In this document: positions 21,428 through 34,122 of the stretch, piece after piece
Layout: the number at the start of each line of letters is the position of its first letter
How positions within the stretch are numbered: position 1 is the first letter of the stretch
Source of the DNA: Saccoglossus kowalevskii
Lineage: Eukaryota; Hemichordata; Enteropneusta; Harrimaniidae
Assembly (NCBI RefSeq): GCF_000003605.2
Contig: NW_003150839.1
Span: forward strand, 1-64,000
Reading direction: 5' to 3'
DNA length: 64,000 nucleotides
Notes under the pieces: generated by a model
What the model was told of the DNA's origin: nothing
Databases searched by the model: none
What the model saw: only the letters and a program-made list of their open reading frames with translations
Translations under genes and position numbers: made by a program

Positions 21428-21935
21428 TAGTTGGACTCTTCAACAGTCGTACGAAATTAAAATGAGTCACATTAATATGCTTGTATTGAGTGGTTTCAGT
21501 GGTTTTCAGACCGCAATTAACTGTAGGAGTTGCCTCAATGAAAGTGAGAAATTGAGTTGAGTCAAAAAATTCGCTTGTCTTGATTGGTTTCAGTAACTCA
21601 CTCATCGCCCATAAACATACAACATTGACTGGTTTGTTCATCCAAGATGGAAAATTAGCTGTAGGAGTTGCCCTTATGAAATTCGAACTCATGGCCCCGC
21701 TATAACCACGGAGCTAAGGAGGCGGCTTGTAGCCTTGAAGATACCGTGTAGGAGTTGCCCCTAAGAAATTCGAAGTAATGGCTTCTGTCTTAACCACAGA
21801 GCTAAGGAGGCGGCTTGCATTGCAAATTGAGTCATATTAATGCGCCTGTCTTGATAAGTTTGAATTACACACTCATTACACATAAACATGCAACATTGAC
21901 TGGTATGTCAAACATTAAAAATTCTCTCTAGTGGA

Positions 21936-22008
21936 AGCCCCCTATCAGATTCAAACTCATGAACCCTGGTTTACAAGACCAGTGCTCTAACCACTGAGCT
22001 AAGGAGGC
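21936..22008 (-). tRNA. trnT-UGU: tRNA-Thr(UGU), weakened copy
   Basis: C63 to G (T-stem clash), C56 to U (B box) and G46 to U in the variable loop. Confidence 0.7.
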
Positions 22009-22516
22009 TAGTTGGACTCTTCAACAGTCGTACGAAATTAAAATGAGTCACATTAATATGCTTGTATTGAGTGGTTTCAGTGGTTTTCAGACCGCAATTA
22101 ACTGTTGGAGTTGCCTCAATGAAAGTGAGAAATTGAGTTGAGTCAAAAAATTCGCTTGTCTTGATTGGTTTCAGTAACTCACCCATCGCCCATAAACATA
22201 CAACATTGACTGGTTTGTTCATCCAAGATGGAAAATTAGCTGTAGGAGTTGCCCTTATGAAATACGAACTCATGGCCCCGCTATAACCACGGAGCTAAGG
22301 AGGCGGCTTGTAGCCTTGAAGATACCGTGTAGGAGTTGCCCCTAAGAAATTCGAAGTAATGGATTCTGTCTTAACCACAAAGCTAAGGAGGCGGCTTGCA
22401 TTGCAAATTGACTCATATCAATGCGCCTGTCTTGATAAGTTTGAGTTACACACTCATTAAACATAAACATGCAACATTGACTGGTATGTCAAACATTAAA
22501 AATTCTCTCTAGTGGA

Positions 22517-22589
22517 AGCCCCCTATGAGATTCGAACTCATGACCCCTCGTTTACAAGACCAGTGCTCTAACCACTGAGCTAAGGAGGC
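22517..22589 (-). tRNA. trnT-UGU: tRNA-Thr(UGU)
   Basis: C41 to G makes a G-G mismatch in the middle of the anticodon stem. Confidence 0.8.
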
Positions 22590-23097
22590 TAGTTGGACTC
22601 TTCAACATTCGTACGAAATTAAAATGAGTCACATTAATATGCTTGTATTCAGTGGTTTCAGTGGTTTTCAGACCGCAATTACCGGAAGGAGTTGCCTCAA
22701 TGAAAGTGAGAAATTGAGTTGAGTCAAAAAATTCGCTTGTCTTGATTGGTTTCAGTAACTCACTCATCGCCCATAAACATACAACATTGACTGGTTTGTT
22801 CATCCAAGATGGGAAATTAGCTGTAGGAGTTGCCCTTATGAAATTCGAACTCATGGCCCCCGCTATAACCACAGAGCTACGGAGGCGGCTTGTAGCCTTG
22901 AAGATACCGTGTAGGAGTTGCCCCTAAGAAATTCGAAGTAATGGCTTCTGTCTTAACCACAGAGCTAAGGAGGCGGCTTGCATTGCAAATTGAGTCATAT
23001 CAATGCGCCTGTCTTGATAAGTTTGAGTTACACACTCATTACACATAAACATGCAACATTGACTGGTATGTCAAACATTAAAAATTCTTTCTAGCGA

Positions 23098-23170
23098 AGC
23101 CCCCTATGAGATTCGAACTCACGACCCCTGGTTTACAAGACCAGTGCTCTAACCACTGAGCTAAGGAGGC
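23098..23170 (-). tRNA. trnT-UGU: tRNA-Thr(UGU)
   Basis: A49 to G only (G-U in the T stem), as at 318 and 36928. Confidence 0.92.
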
Positions 23171-23678
23171 TAGTTGGACTCTTCAACATTCGTACGAAAT
23201 TAAAATGAGTCACATTAATATGCTTGTATTGAGTGGTTTCAGTGGTTTTCAGACCGCAATTAACTGTAGGAGTTGTCTCAATGAAAGTGAGAAATTGAGT
23301 TGAGTCAAAAAATTCGCTTGTCTTGATTGGTTTCAGTAACTCACTCATCGCCCATAAACATACAACATTGACTGGTTTGTTCATCCAAGATGGAAAATTA
23401 GCTGTAGGAGTTTCCCTTATGAAATTCGAACTCATGGCCCCGCTATAACCACGGAGCTAAGGAGGCGGCTTGTAGCCTTGAAGATACCGTGTAGGAGTTG
23501 CCCTTAAGAAATTCGAAGTAATGGCTTCTGTCTGAACCACAGAGCTAAGGAGGCGGCTTGCATTGCAAATTGACTCATATCAATGCGCCTGTCTTGATAA
23601 GTTTGAGTTACACACTCATTACACATAAACATGCAACATTGACTGGTATGTCAAACATTAAAAATTCTCTCTAGTGGA

Positions 23679-23751
23679 AGCCCCCTATGAGATTCGAACT
23701 CATGACCCCTGGTTTACAAGACCAGTGCTCTAACCACTGAGCTAAGGAGGC
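23679..23751 (-). tRNA. trnT-UGU: tRNA-Thr(UGU), consensus copy
   Basis: Exact consensus; TTGGCC subfamily. Confidence 0.95.
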
Positions 23752-24249
23752 TAGTTGGCCTCTTCAACATTCGTACGAAATTAAAATGAGTCACATTAAT
23801 ATGCTTGTATTCAGTGGTTTCAGTGGTTTTCAGACCGCAATTAACTGTAGGAGTTGCCTCAATGAACGTGAGAAATTGAGTTGAGTCAAAAAATTCGCTT
23901 GGCTTGATTGGTTTCAGTAACTCACTCATCGCCCATAAACATACAACATTGACTGGTTTGTTCATCCAAGATGGGAAATTAGCTGTAGGAGTTGCCCTTA
24001 TGAAATTCGAACTCATGGCCCCCGCTATAACCACAGAGCTACGGAGGCGGCTTGTAGCCTTGAAGATACCGTGTAGGAGTTGCCCCTAAGAAATTCGAAG
24101 TAATGGCTTCTGTCTTAACCACAGAGCTAAGGAGGCGGCTTGCATTGCAAATTGAGTCATATCAATGCGCCTGTCTTGATAAGTTTGAGTTACACACAAA
24201 CATGCAACATTGACTGGTATGTCAAACATTAAAAATTCTCTCTAGTGGA

Positions 24250-24322
24250 AGCCCCCTATGAGATTCGAACTCATGACCCCTGGTTTACAAGACCAGTGCT
24301 CTAACCACTGAGCTAAGGAGGC
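24250..24322 (-). tRNA. trnT-UGU: tRNA-Thr(UGU), consensus copy
   Basis: Exact consensus; the 3' spacer has the ACACACAAAC loss. Confidence 0.95.
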
Positions 24323-24819
24323 TAGTTGGATTCTTCAACAGTCGTACGAAATTAAAATGAGTCACATTAATATGCTTGTATTGAGTGGTTTCAGTGGTTT
24401 TCAGACCGCAATTAACTGTAGGAGTTGCCTCAATGAAAGTGAGAAATTGAGTTGAGTCAAAAAATTCGCTTGTCTTGATTGGTTTCAGTAACTCACTCAT
24501 CGCCCATAAACATACAACATTGACTGGTTTGTTCATCCAAGATGGGAAATTAGCTGTAGGAGTTGCCCTTGTGAAATTCGAACTCATGGCCCCGCTATAA
24601 CCACGGAGCTAAGGAAGCGGCTTGTAGCCTTGAAGATACCGTGTAGGAGTTGCCCCTAAGAAATTCGAAGTAATGGATTCTGTCTTAACCACAAAGCTAA
24701 GGAGGCGGCTTGCTTTGCAAATTGACTCATATCAATGCGCCTGTCTTGATAAGTTTGAGTTACACATAAACATGCAACATTGACTGGTATGTCAAACATT
24801 AAAAATTCTCTCTAGTGGA

Positions 24820-24892
24820 AGCCCCCTATGAGATTCGAACTCATGACCCCTGGTTTACAAGACCAGTGCTCTAACCACTGAGCTAAGGAGGC
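24820..24892 (-). tRNA. trnT-UGU: tRNA-Thr(UGU), consensus copy
   Basis: Exact consensus; the 3' spacer is shortened (GTTACACATAAAC). Confidence 0.95.
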
Positions 24893-25401
24893 TAGTTGGA
24901 CTCTTCAACATTCGTACGAAATTAAAATGAGTCACATTAATATGCTTGTATTCAGTGGTTTCAGTGGTTTTCAGGCCGCAATTAACTGTAGGAGTTGCCT
25001 CAATGAAAGTGAGAAATTGAGTTGAGTCAAAAAATTCGCTTGTCTTGATTGGTTTCAGTAACTCACTCATCGCCCATAAACATACAACATTGACTGGTTT
25101 GTTCATCCAAGATGGGAAATTAGCTGTAGGAGTTGCCCTTATGAAATTCGAACTCATGGCCCCCGCTATAACCACAGAGCTACGGAGGCGGCTTGTAGCC
25201 TTGAAGATACCGTGTAGGAGTTGCCCCTAAGAAATTCGAAGTAATGGCTTCTGTCTTAACCACAGAGCTAAGGAGGCGGCTTGCATTGCAAATTGAGTCA
25301 TATCAATGCGCCTGTCTTGATAAGTTTGAGTTACACACTCATTACACATAAACATGCAACATTGACTGGTATGTCAAACATTAAAAATTCTTTCTCGCGG
25401 A

Positions 25402-25474
25402 AGCCCCCTATGAGATTCGAACTCATGACCCCTGGTTTACAAGACCAGTGCTCTAACCACTGAGCTAAGGAGGC
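25402..25474 (-). tRNA. trnT-UGU: tRNA-Thr(UGU), consensus copy
   Basis: Exact consensus; TCGCGG trailer. With 25983 it repeats 20203-20784 at an offset of 5199 bp. Confidence 0.95.
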
Positions 25475-25982
25475 TAGTTGGACTCTTCAACATTCGTACG
25501 AAATTAAAATGAGTCACATTAATATGCTTGTATTGAGTGGTTTCAGTGGTTTTCAGACCGCAATTAACTGTAGGAGTTGCCTCAATGAAAGTGAGAAATT
25601 GAGTTGAGTCAAAAAATTCGCTTGTCTTGATTGGTTTCAGTAACTCACTCATCGCCCATAAACATACAACATTGACTGGTTTGTTCATCCAAGATGGAAA
25701 ATTAGCTGTAGGAGTTTCCCTTATGAAATTCGAACTCATGGCCCCGCTATAACCACGGAGCTAAGGAGGCGGCTTGTAGCCTTGAAGATACCGTGTAGGA
25801 GTTGCCCCTAAGAAATTCGAAGTAATGGCTTCTGTCTGAACCACAGAGCTAAGGAGGCGGCTTGCATTGCAAATTGACTCATATCAATGCGCCTGTCTTG
25901 ATAAGTTTGAGTTACACACTCATTACACATAAACATGCAACATTGACTGGTATGTCAAACATTAAAAATTCTCTCTAGTGGA

Positions 25983-26055
25983 AGCCCCCTATGAGATTCG
26001 AACTCATGACCCCTGGTTTACAAGACCAGTGCTCTAACCACTGAGCTAAGGAGGC
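25983..26055 (-). tRNA. trnT-UGU: tRNA-Thr(UGU), consensus copy
   Basis: Exact consensus; TTGGCC subfamily. Confidence 0.95.
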
Positions 26056-26545
26056 TAGTTGGCCTCTTCAACATTCGTACGAAATTAAAATGAGTCACAT
26101 TAATATGCTTGTATTCAGTGGTTTCAGTGGTTTTCAGACCGCAATTAACTGTAGGAGTTGCCTCAATGAACGTGAGAAATTGAGTTGAGTCAAAAAATTC
26201 GCTTGTCTTGATTGGTTTCAGTAACTCACTCATCGCCCATAAACATACAACATTGACTGGTTTGTTCATCCAAGATGGGAAATTAGCTGTAGGAGTTGCC
26301 CTTATGAAATTCGAACTCATGGCCCCCGCTATAACCACAGAGCTACGGAGGCGGCTTGTAGCCTTGAAGATACCGTGTAGGAGTTGCCCCTAAGAAATTC
26401 GAAGTAATGGCTTCTGTCTTAACCACAGAGCTAAGGAGGCGGCTTGCATTGCAAATTGAGTCATATCAATGCGCCTGTCTTGATAAGTTTGAGTTACATG
26501 CAACATTGACTGGTATGTCAAACATTAAAAATTCTCTCTAGTGGA

Positions 26546-26618
26546 AGCCCCCTATGAGATTCGAACTCATGACCCCTGGTTTACAAGACCAGTGCTCTAA
26601 CCACTGAGCTAAGGAGGC
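26546..26618 (-). tRNA. trnT-UGU: tRNA-Thr(UGU), consensus copy
   Basis: Exact consensus; the 3' spacer is further shortened (GAGTTACATGCAAC). Confidence 0.95.
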
Positions 26619-27115
26619 TAGTTGGATTCTTCAACAGTCGTACGAAATTAAAATGAGTCACATTAATATGCTTGTATTGAGTGGTTTCAGTGGTTTTCAG
26701 ACCGCAATTAACTGTAGGAGTTGCCTCAATGAAAGTGAGAAATTGAGTTGAGTCAAAAAATTCGCTTGTCTTGATTGGTTTCAGTAACTCACTCATCGCC
26801 CATAAACATACAACATTGACTGGTTTGTTCATCCAAGATGGGAAATTAGCTGTAGGAGTTGCCCTTGTGAAATTCGAACTCATGGCCCCGCTATAACCAC
26901 GGAGCTAAGGAAGCGGCTTGTAGCCTTGAAGATACCGTGTAGGAGTTGCCCCTAAGAAATTCGAAGTAATGGATTCTGTCTTAACCACAAAGCTAAGGAG
27001 GCGGCTTGCTTTGCAAATTGACTCATATCAATGCGCCTGTCTTGATAAGTTTGAGTTACACATAAACATGCAACATTGACTGGTATGTCAAACATTAAAA
27101 ATTCTTTCTCGCGGA

Positions 27116-27188
27116 AGCCCCCTATGAGATTCGAACTCATGACCCCTGGTTTACAAGACCAGTGCTCTAACCACTGAGCTAAGGAGGC
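27116..27188 (-). tRNA. trnT-UGU: tRNA-Thr(UGU), consensus copy
   Basis: Exact consensus; TCGCGG trailer. Confidence 0.95.
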
Positions 27189-27696
27189 TAGTTGGACTCT
27201 TCAACATTCGTACGAAATTAAAATGAGTCACATTAATATGCTTGTATTGAGTGGTTTCAGTGGTTTTCAGACCGCAATTAACTGTAGGAGTTGCCTCAAT
27301 GAAAGTGAGAAATTGAGTTGAGTCAAAAAATTCGCTTGTCTTGATTGGTTTCAGTAACTCACTCATCGCCCATAAACATACAACATTGACTGGTTTGTTC
27401 ATCCAAGATTGAAAATTAGCTGTAGGAGTTGTCCTTATGAAATTCGAACTCATGGCCCCGCTATAACCACGGAGCTAAGGAGGCAGCTTGTAGCCTTGAA
27501 GATACCGTGTAGGAGTTGCCCCTAAGAAATTCGAAGTAGTGGCTTCTGTCTTAACCAAAGAGCTAAGGAGGCGGCTTGCATTGCAAATTGAGTCATATCA
27601 ATGCGCCTGTCTTGATAAGTTTGAGTTACACACTCATTACACATAAACATGCAACATTGACTGGTATGTCAAACATTAAAAATTCTCTCTAGTGGA

Positions 27697-27769
27697 AGAC
27701 CCCTATGAGATTCAAACTCATGACCCCTGGTTTACAAGACCAGTGCTCTAACCACTGAGCTAAGGAGGC
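27697..27769 (-). tRNA. trnT-UGU: tRNA-Thr(UGU), weakened copy
   Basis: G71 to U and C56 to U, as at 12375. Confidence 0.75.
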
Positions 27770-28277
27770 TAGTTGGACTCTTCAACAGTCGTACGAAATT
27801 AAAATGAGTCACATTAATATGCTTGTATTGAGTGGTTTCAGTGGTTTTCAGACCGCAATTAACTGTTGGAGTTGCCTCAATGAAAGTGAGAAATTGAGTT
27901 GAGTCAAAAAATTCGCTTGTCTTGATTGGTTTCAGTAACTCACTCATCGCCCATAAACATACAACATTGACTGGTTTGTTCATCCAAGATGGAAAATTAG
28001 CTGTAGGAGTTGTCCTTATGAAATTTGAACTCATGGCTCCGCTATAACCACGGAGCTAAGGAGGCAGCTTGTAGCCTTGAAGATACCGTGTAGGAGTTGC
28101 ACCTAAGAAATTCGAAGTAGTGGCTTCTGTCTTAACCACAGAGCTAAGGAGGCGGCTTGCATTGCAAATTGAGTCATATCAATGCGCCTGTCTTGATAAG
28201 TTTGAGTTACACACTCATTACACATAAACATGCAACATTGACTGGTATGTCAAACATTAAAAATTCTCTCTAGTGGA

Positions 28278-28350
28278 AGCCCCCTATGAGATTCGAACTC
28301 ATGACCCCTGGTTTACAAGACCAGTGCTCCAACCACTGAGCAAAGGAGGC
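28278..28350 (-). tRNA. trnT-UGU: tRNA-Thr(UGU)
   Basis: A21 to G and A9 to U, both positions of the D-arm tertiary core. Confidence 0.78.
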
Positions 28351-28858
28351 TAGTTGCACTCTTCAACATTCGTACGAAATTAAAATGAGTCACATTAATA
28401 TGCTTGTATTGAGTGGTTTCAGTGGTTTTCAGACCGCAATTAACTGTAGGAGTTGCCTCAATGAAAGTGAGCAATTGAGTTGTGTCAACAAATTCGTTTG
28501 TCTTGATTGGTTTCAGTAACTCACTCATCGCCCATAAACATACAACATTGACTGGTTTGTTCATCCAAGATGGGAAATTAGCTGTAGGAGTTGCCCTTAT
28601 GAAATTCGAGCTCATGGCCCCGCTATAACCACGGAGCTAAGGAGGCGGCTTGTAGCCTTGAAGATACCGTGTAGGAGTTGCCCCTAAGAAATTCGAAGTA
28701 ATGGCTTCTGTCTTAACCACAGAGCTAAGGAGGCGGCTTGCATTGCAAAGTGAGTCATATCAATGCGCCTGTCTTGATAAGTTTGAGTTACACACTCATT
28801 ACACATAAACATGCAACATTGACTGGTATGTCAAACATTAAAAATTCTCTCTGGTGGA

Positions 28859-28931
28859 AGACCCCTATGAGATTCAAACTCATGACCCCTGATTTACAAG
28901 ACCAGTGCTCTAACCACTGAGCTAAGGAGGC
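28859..28931 (-). tRNA. trnT-UGU: tRNA-Thr(UGU), weakened copy
   Basis: G71 to U, C56 to U and C40 to U; the same three changes as 9469, 19.4 kb away. Confidence 0.72.
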
Positions 28932-29439
28932 TAGTTGGACTCTTCAACAGTCGTACGAAATTAAAATGAGTCACATTAATATGCTTGTATTGAGTGGTTT
29001 CAGTGGTTTTCAGACCGCAATTAACTGTTGGAGTTGCCTCAATGAAAGTGAGAAATTGAGTTGAGTAAAAAAAATCGCTTGTCTTGATTGGTTTCAGTAA
29101 CTCACTCATCGCCCATAAACATACAACATTGACTGGTTTGTTCATCCAAGATGGAAAATTAGCTGTAGGAGTTGCCCTTATGAAATTCGAACTCATGGCG
29201 ACGCTATAACCACGGACCTTAGGTGGCGGCTTGTAGCCTTGAAGATATCATGTAGGAGTTGCCTCTAAGAAATTCGAAGTAATGGCTTCTGTCTTAACCA
29301 CATAGCTAATGAGGCGGCTTGCATTGCAAATTGAGTCATATCAATGCGCCTGTCTTGATAAGTTTGAGTTACACACTCATTACACATAAACATGCAACAT
29401 TGACTGGTATGTCAAATATTAAAAATTCTCTCTAGCGGA

Positions 29440-29512
29440 AACCCCCTATGAGATTCGAACTCATGACCCCTGGTTTACAACACCAGTGCTCTAACCACTG
29501 AGCTAAGGAGGC
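29440..29512 (-). tRNA. trnT-UGU: tRNA-Thr(UGU)
   Basis: C72 to U (G1-U72) and C32 to G in the anticodon loop. Confidence 0.8.
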
Positions 29513-30020
29513 TAGTTGGACTCTTCAACATTCGTACGAAATTAAAATGAGTCACATTAATATGCTTGTATTGAGTGGTTTCAGTGGTTTTCAGACTGCA
29601 ATTAACTGTAGGAGTTGCATCAATGAAAGTGAGAAATTGAGTTGAGTCAAAAAATTCGCTTGTCTTCATTGGTTTCAGTAACACACTCATCGCCCATAAA
29701 CATACAACATTGACTGGTTTGTTCATCCAAGATGGGAAATTAGCTGTAGGAGTTGCTCTTATGAAATTCGAACTCATGGCCCCGCTATAACCACAGAGCT
29801 AAGGAGGCGGCTTGTAGCCTTGAAGATACAGTGTAGGAGTTGCCCCTAAGAAATTCGAAGTAATGGCTTCTGTCTTAACCACAGAGCTAAGGAGGCGGCT
29901 TGCATTGCAAATTGAGTCATATCAAAGCGCCTGTCTTGATAAGTTTCAGTTACACACTCATTACACATAAACATGCAACATTGACTGGTATGTCAAACAT
30001 TAAAAATTCTCTCTAGTGAA

Positions 30021-30075
30021 AGCCCCCTATGAGATTCGAACCAGACCAGTGCTCTAACCACTGAGCTAAGGAGGC
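30021..30075 (-). pseudogene. tRNA-Thr pseudogene, 18-base deletion
   Basis: Same junction as 4862 and 17318; no anticodon. Confidence 0.9.
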
Positions 30076-30584
30076 TAGTTGGACTCTTCAACATTCGTAC
30101 GAAATTAAAATGAGTCACATTAATATGCTTGTATTGAGTGGTTTCAGTGGTTTTCAGACCGCAATTAACTGTTGGAGTTGCCTCAATGAAAGTGAGAAAT
30201 TGAGTTGAGTAAAAAAATTCGCTTGTCTTGATTGGTTTCAGTAACTCACTCATCGCCCATAAACATACAACATTGACTGGTTTGTTCATCCAAGATGGGA
30301 AATTAGCTGCAGGAGTTGCCCTTATGAAATTCTAACTCATGGCCCCCGCTATACCCACAGAGCTACGGAGGCGTCTTGTAGCCTTGAAGATACCGTGTAG
30401 GAGTTGCCCCTAAAAAATTCGAAGTAATGGCTTCTGTCTTAACCACAGAGCTAAGGAGGCGGCTTGCATTGCAAATTGAGTCACATCAATGCGCCTGTCT
30501 TGATAAGTTTGAGTTACACACTCATTACACATAAACATGCAACATTGACTGGTATGTCAAACATTAAAAATTCCCTCTAGTGGA

Positions 30585-30657
30585 AGCCGCCCATGATATT
30601 CGAACTCATGATCCCTGGTTTACAAGACCAGTGCTCTAACCACTGAGCTAAGGAGGA
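30585..30657 (-). tRNA. trnT-UGU: tRNA-Thr(UGU), heavily mutated, probable pseudogene
   Basis: G69 to C, A66 to G, C61 to A, G46 to A and G1 to U. The acceptor and T stems are poorly paired, although the anticodon arm is intact. Confidence 0.5.
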
Positions 30658-31165
30658 TAGATGGACTCTTCAACATTCGTACGAAATTAAAATGAGTCAC
30701 ATTAATATGCTTGTATTGAGTGATTTCAGTGGTGTTCAGACCGCAATTAACTGTAGGAGTTGCATCAATGAAAGTGAGAAATTGAGTAGAGTCAAAAAAT
30801 TCGCTTGTCTTGATTGGTTTCAGTAACTCACTCATCGCCCATAAACATACAACATTGACTGGTTTGTTCATCCAAGATGGAAAATTAGCTGCAGGAGTTG
30901 CCCTTATGAAATCCGAACTCATGGCGCCGCTATAACCACGGAGCTAAGGAGGCGGCTTGTAGCCTTGAAGATATCATGTAGGAGTTGCCTCTAAGAAATT
31001 CGAAGTAATGGCTTCTGTCTTAACCACAGAGCTAATGAGGCGGCTTGCATTGCAAATTGAGTCATATCAATGCGCCTGTCTTGATAAGTTTGAGTTACAC
31101 ACTCATTACACATAAACATGCAACATTGACTGGTATGTCAAATATTAAAAATTCTCTCTAGCGGA

Positions 31166-31238
31166 AACCCCCTATGAGATTCGAACTCATGACCCCTGGT
31201 TTACAACACCAGTGCTCTAACCACTGAGCTAAGGAGGC
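31166..31238 (-). tRNA. trnT-UGU: tRNA-Thr(UGU)
   Basis: C72 to U and C32 to G; higher-order twin of 29440. Confidence 0.8.
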
Positions 31239-31746
31239 TAGTTGGAATCTTCAACATTCGTACGAAATCAAAATGAGTCACATTAATATGCTTGTATTGA
31301 GTGGTTTCAGTGGTTTTCAGACTGCAATTAACTGTAGGAGTTGCATCAATGAAAGTGAGAAATTGAGTTGAGTCAAAAAATTCGCTTGTCTTCATTGGTT
31401 TCAGTAACTCACTCATCGCCCATAAACATACAACATTGACTGGTTTGTTCATCCAAGATGGGAAATTAGCTGTAGGAGTTGCCCTTATGAAATTCGAACT
31501 CATGGCCCCGCTATAACCACAGAGCTAAGGAGGCGGCTTGTAGCCTTGAAGATACAGTGTAGGAGTTGCCCCTAATAAATTCGAAGTAATGGCTTCTGTC
31601 TTAACCACAGAGCTAAGGAGGCGGCTTGCATTGCAAATTGAGTCATATCAATGCGCCTGTCTTGATAAGTTTCAGTTACACACTCATTACACATAAACAT
31701 GCAACATTGACTGGTATGTCAAACATTAAAAATTCTCTCTAGTGAA

Positions 31747-31801
31747 AGCCCCCTATGAGATTCGAACCAGACCAGTGCTCTAACCACTGAGCTAAGGAGG
31801 C
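31747..31801 (-). pseudogene. tRNA-Thr pseudogene, 18-base deletion
   Basis: Higher-order twin of 30021, 1726 bp away. Confidence 0.9.
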
Positions 31802-32307
31802 TAGTTGGACTCTTCAACATTCGTACGAAATTAAAATGAGTCACATTAATATGCTTGTATTGAGTGGTTTCAGTGGTTTTCAGACTGCAATTAACTGTTG
31901 GAGTTGCCTCAATGAAAGTGAGAAATTGAGTTGAGTAAAAAAATTCGCTTGTCTTGATTGGTTTCAGTAACTCACTCATCGCCCATAAACATACAACATT
32001 GACTGGTTTGTTCATCCAGATGGGAAATTAGCTGTAGGAGTTGCCTTATGAAATTCTAACTCATGGCCCCGCTATAACCACAGAGCTAAGGAGGCGGCTT
32101 GTAGCCTTGAAGATACCGTGTAGGAGTTGCCCCTATGAAATTCGAAGTAATGGCTTCTGTCTTAACCACAGAGCTAAGGAGGCGGCTTGCATTGCAAATT
32201 GAGTCATATCAATGCGCCTGTCTTGATAAGCTTGAGTTACACACTCATTACACATAAACATGCAACATTGACTGGTATGTCAAACATTAAAAATTCTCTC
32301 TTGTGGA

Positions 32308-32380
32308 AGACCCCTATGAGATTCGAACTCATATCCCCTGGTTTACAAGACCAGTGCTCTAACCACTGAGCTAAGAAGGC
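32308..32380 (-). tRNA. trnT-UGU: tRNA-Thr(UGU), weakened copy
   Basis: G71 to U (mismatch), C48 to U, U47 to A and C5 to U (wobble). Confidence 0.72.
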
Positions 32381-32888
32381 TAGTTGGAGTCTTCAACATT
32401 CGTACTAAATTAAAATGAGTCACATTAATATGCTTGTATTGAGTGGTTTCAGTGGTTTTCAAACCGCAATTAACTGTTGGGGTTGCCTCAATGAAAGTGA
32501 GAAATTGAGTTGAGTCAAGAAATTCGCTTGTCTTGATTGGTTTCAGTAACTCACTCATCGCCCATAAACATACAACATTGACTGGTTTGTTCATCCAAGA
32601 TGGAAAATTAGCTGTAGGAGTTGCCCTTATGAAATTCGAACTCATGGCCCCGCTATAACCACAGAGCTAAGGAGGCGGCTTGTAGCCTTGAAGATACCGT
32701 GTAGGAGTTGCCCCTATGAAATTCGAAGTAATGGCTTCTGTCTTAACCACAGAGCTAAGGAGGCGGCTTGCATTGCAAATTGAGTCATATCAATGCGCCT
32801 GTCTTGATAAGTTTGAGTTACACACTCATTACACATAAACATGCAACATTGACTGGTATGTCAAACATTAAAAATTCTCTCTAGTGGC

Positions 32889-32961
32889 AGCCCCCTATGA
32901 GATTCGAACTCATGACCCCTGGTTTACAAGACCAGTGCTCTAACCACTGAGCTAAGGAGGC
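32889..32961 (-). tRNA. trnT-UGU: tRNA-Thr(UGU), consensus copy
   Basis: Exact consensus; the 3' flank has GTGGCAGCC. Confidence 0.95.
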
Positions 32962-33467
32962 TAGTTGGACTCTTCATCATTCGTACGAAATTAAAATGAG
33001 TCACATTAATATGTTTGTATTAAGTGGTTTTAGTGGTTTTCAGACCGCAATTAACTGTAGGAGTTGCCTCAAGGAAAGTGAGAAATTGAGTTGAGTCAAA
33101 CAATTCGCTTGTCTTGATTGGTTTCAGTAGCTCACTCATCGCCCATAAACATACAACATTGACTGGTTTGTTGATCCAAGATGGAAAATTAGCTGTAGCA
33201 GTTGCCCTTATGAAATTCGAACTCATGGCCCCGTTATAACCACTGAGCTAAGGAGGCGGCTTGTAGCCTTGAAGATACCGTGTATGAGTTGCCCCTAAGA
33301 AATTCGAAGTAATGGCTTCTGTCTTAACCACAGAGCTAAGGAGGCGGCTTGCATTGCAAATTGAGTCATATCAATGCGCCTGTCTTGACAAGTTTGAGTT
33401 ACACACTCATTACACATAAACATGCAACATTGACTGGTATGTCAAACATTAAAAATTCTCTCCAGTA

Positions 33468-33542
33468 AGCCCCCTATGAGATTCGAACTCATGACCCCCC
33501 TGGTTTACAAGACCAGTGCTCTAACCACTGAGCTAAGGAGGC
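33468..33542 (-). tRNA. trnT-UGU: tRNA-Thr(UGU), long variable loop
   Basis: 75 bases: two extra G in the variable loop (six C in a row on the + strand). Otherwise consensus. The trailer is short by one base (TCCAGTAAGC). Confidence 0.82.
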
Positions 33543-34049
33543 TAGTTGGAGTCTTCAACATTCGTACTAAATTAAAATGAGTCACATTAATATGCTTGTA
33601 TTGAGTGGTTTCAGTGGTTTTCAAACCGCAATTAACTGTTGGGGTTGCCTCAATGAAAGTGAGAAATTGAGTTGAGTCAAGAAATTCGCTTGTCTTGATT
33701 GGTTTCAGTAACTCACTCATCGCCCATAAACATACAACATTGACTGGTTTGTTCATCCAAGATGGAAAATTAGCTGTAGGAGTTGCCCTTATGAAATTCG
33801 AACAAATGGCCCCGCTATAACCACGGAGCTAAGGAGGCGGCTTGCAGCCTTGAAGATACCGTGCAGGAGTTGCCCCTAAGTAATTCGAAGTAATGGCTTC
33901 TGTCTTAACCACAGAGCTAAGGAGGCGGCTTGATTGCAAATTGAGTCATATCAATGCGCCTGTCTTGATAAGTTTCAGTTACACGCTCATTACACATAGA
34001 CATGCAACATTGACTGGTATGTCAAACATTAAAAATTCTCTCTAGTGGA

Positions 34050-34122
34050 AGCCCCCTATGAGATTCGAACTCATGACCCCTGTTTTACAAGACCAGTGCT
34101 CTAACCACTGAGCTAAGGAGGC
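34050..34122 (-). tRNA. trnT-UGU: tRNA-Thr(UGU)
   Basis: C40 to A makes a G-A mismatch in the anticodon stem. Confidence 0.82.

Larger units (their letters stand above)
29240..32036. repeat. three-unit higher-order repeat, 1726 bp
   Basis: About 1.07 kb starting near 29240 recurs near 30966. It carries the same GATATCATG spacer change, the C72-to-U/C32-to-G tRNA, the 18-base-deletion pseudogene and the GATACAGTG change. Confidence 0.85.
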
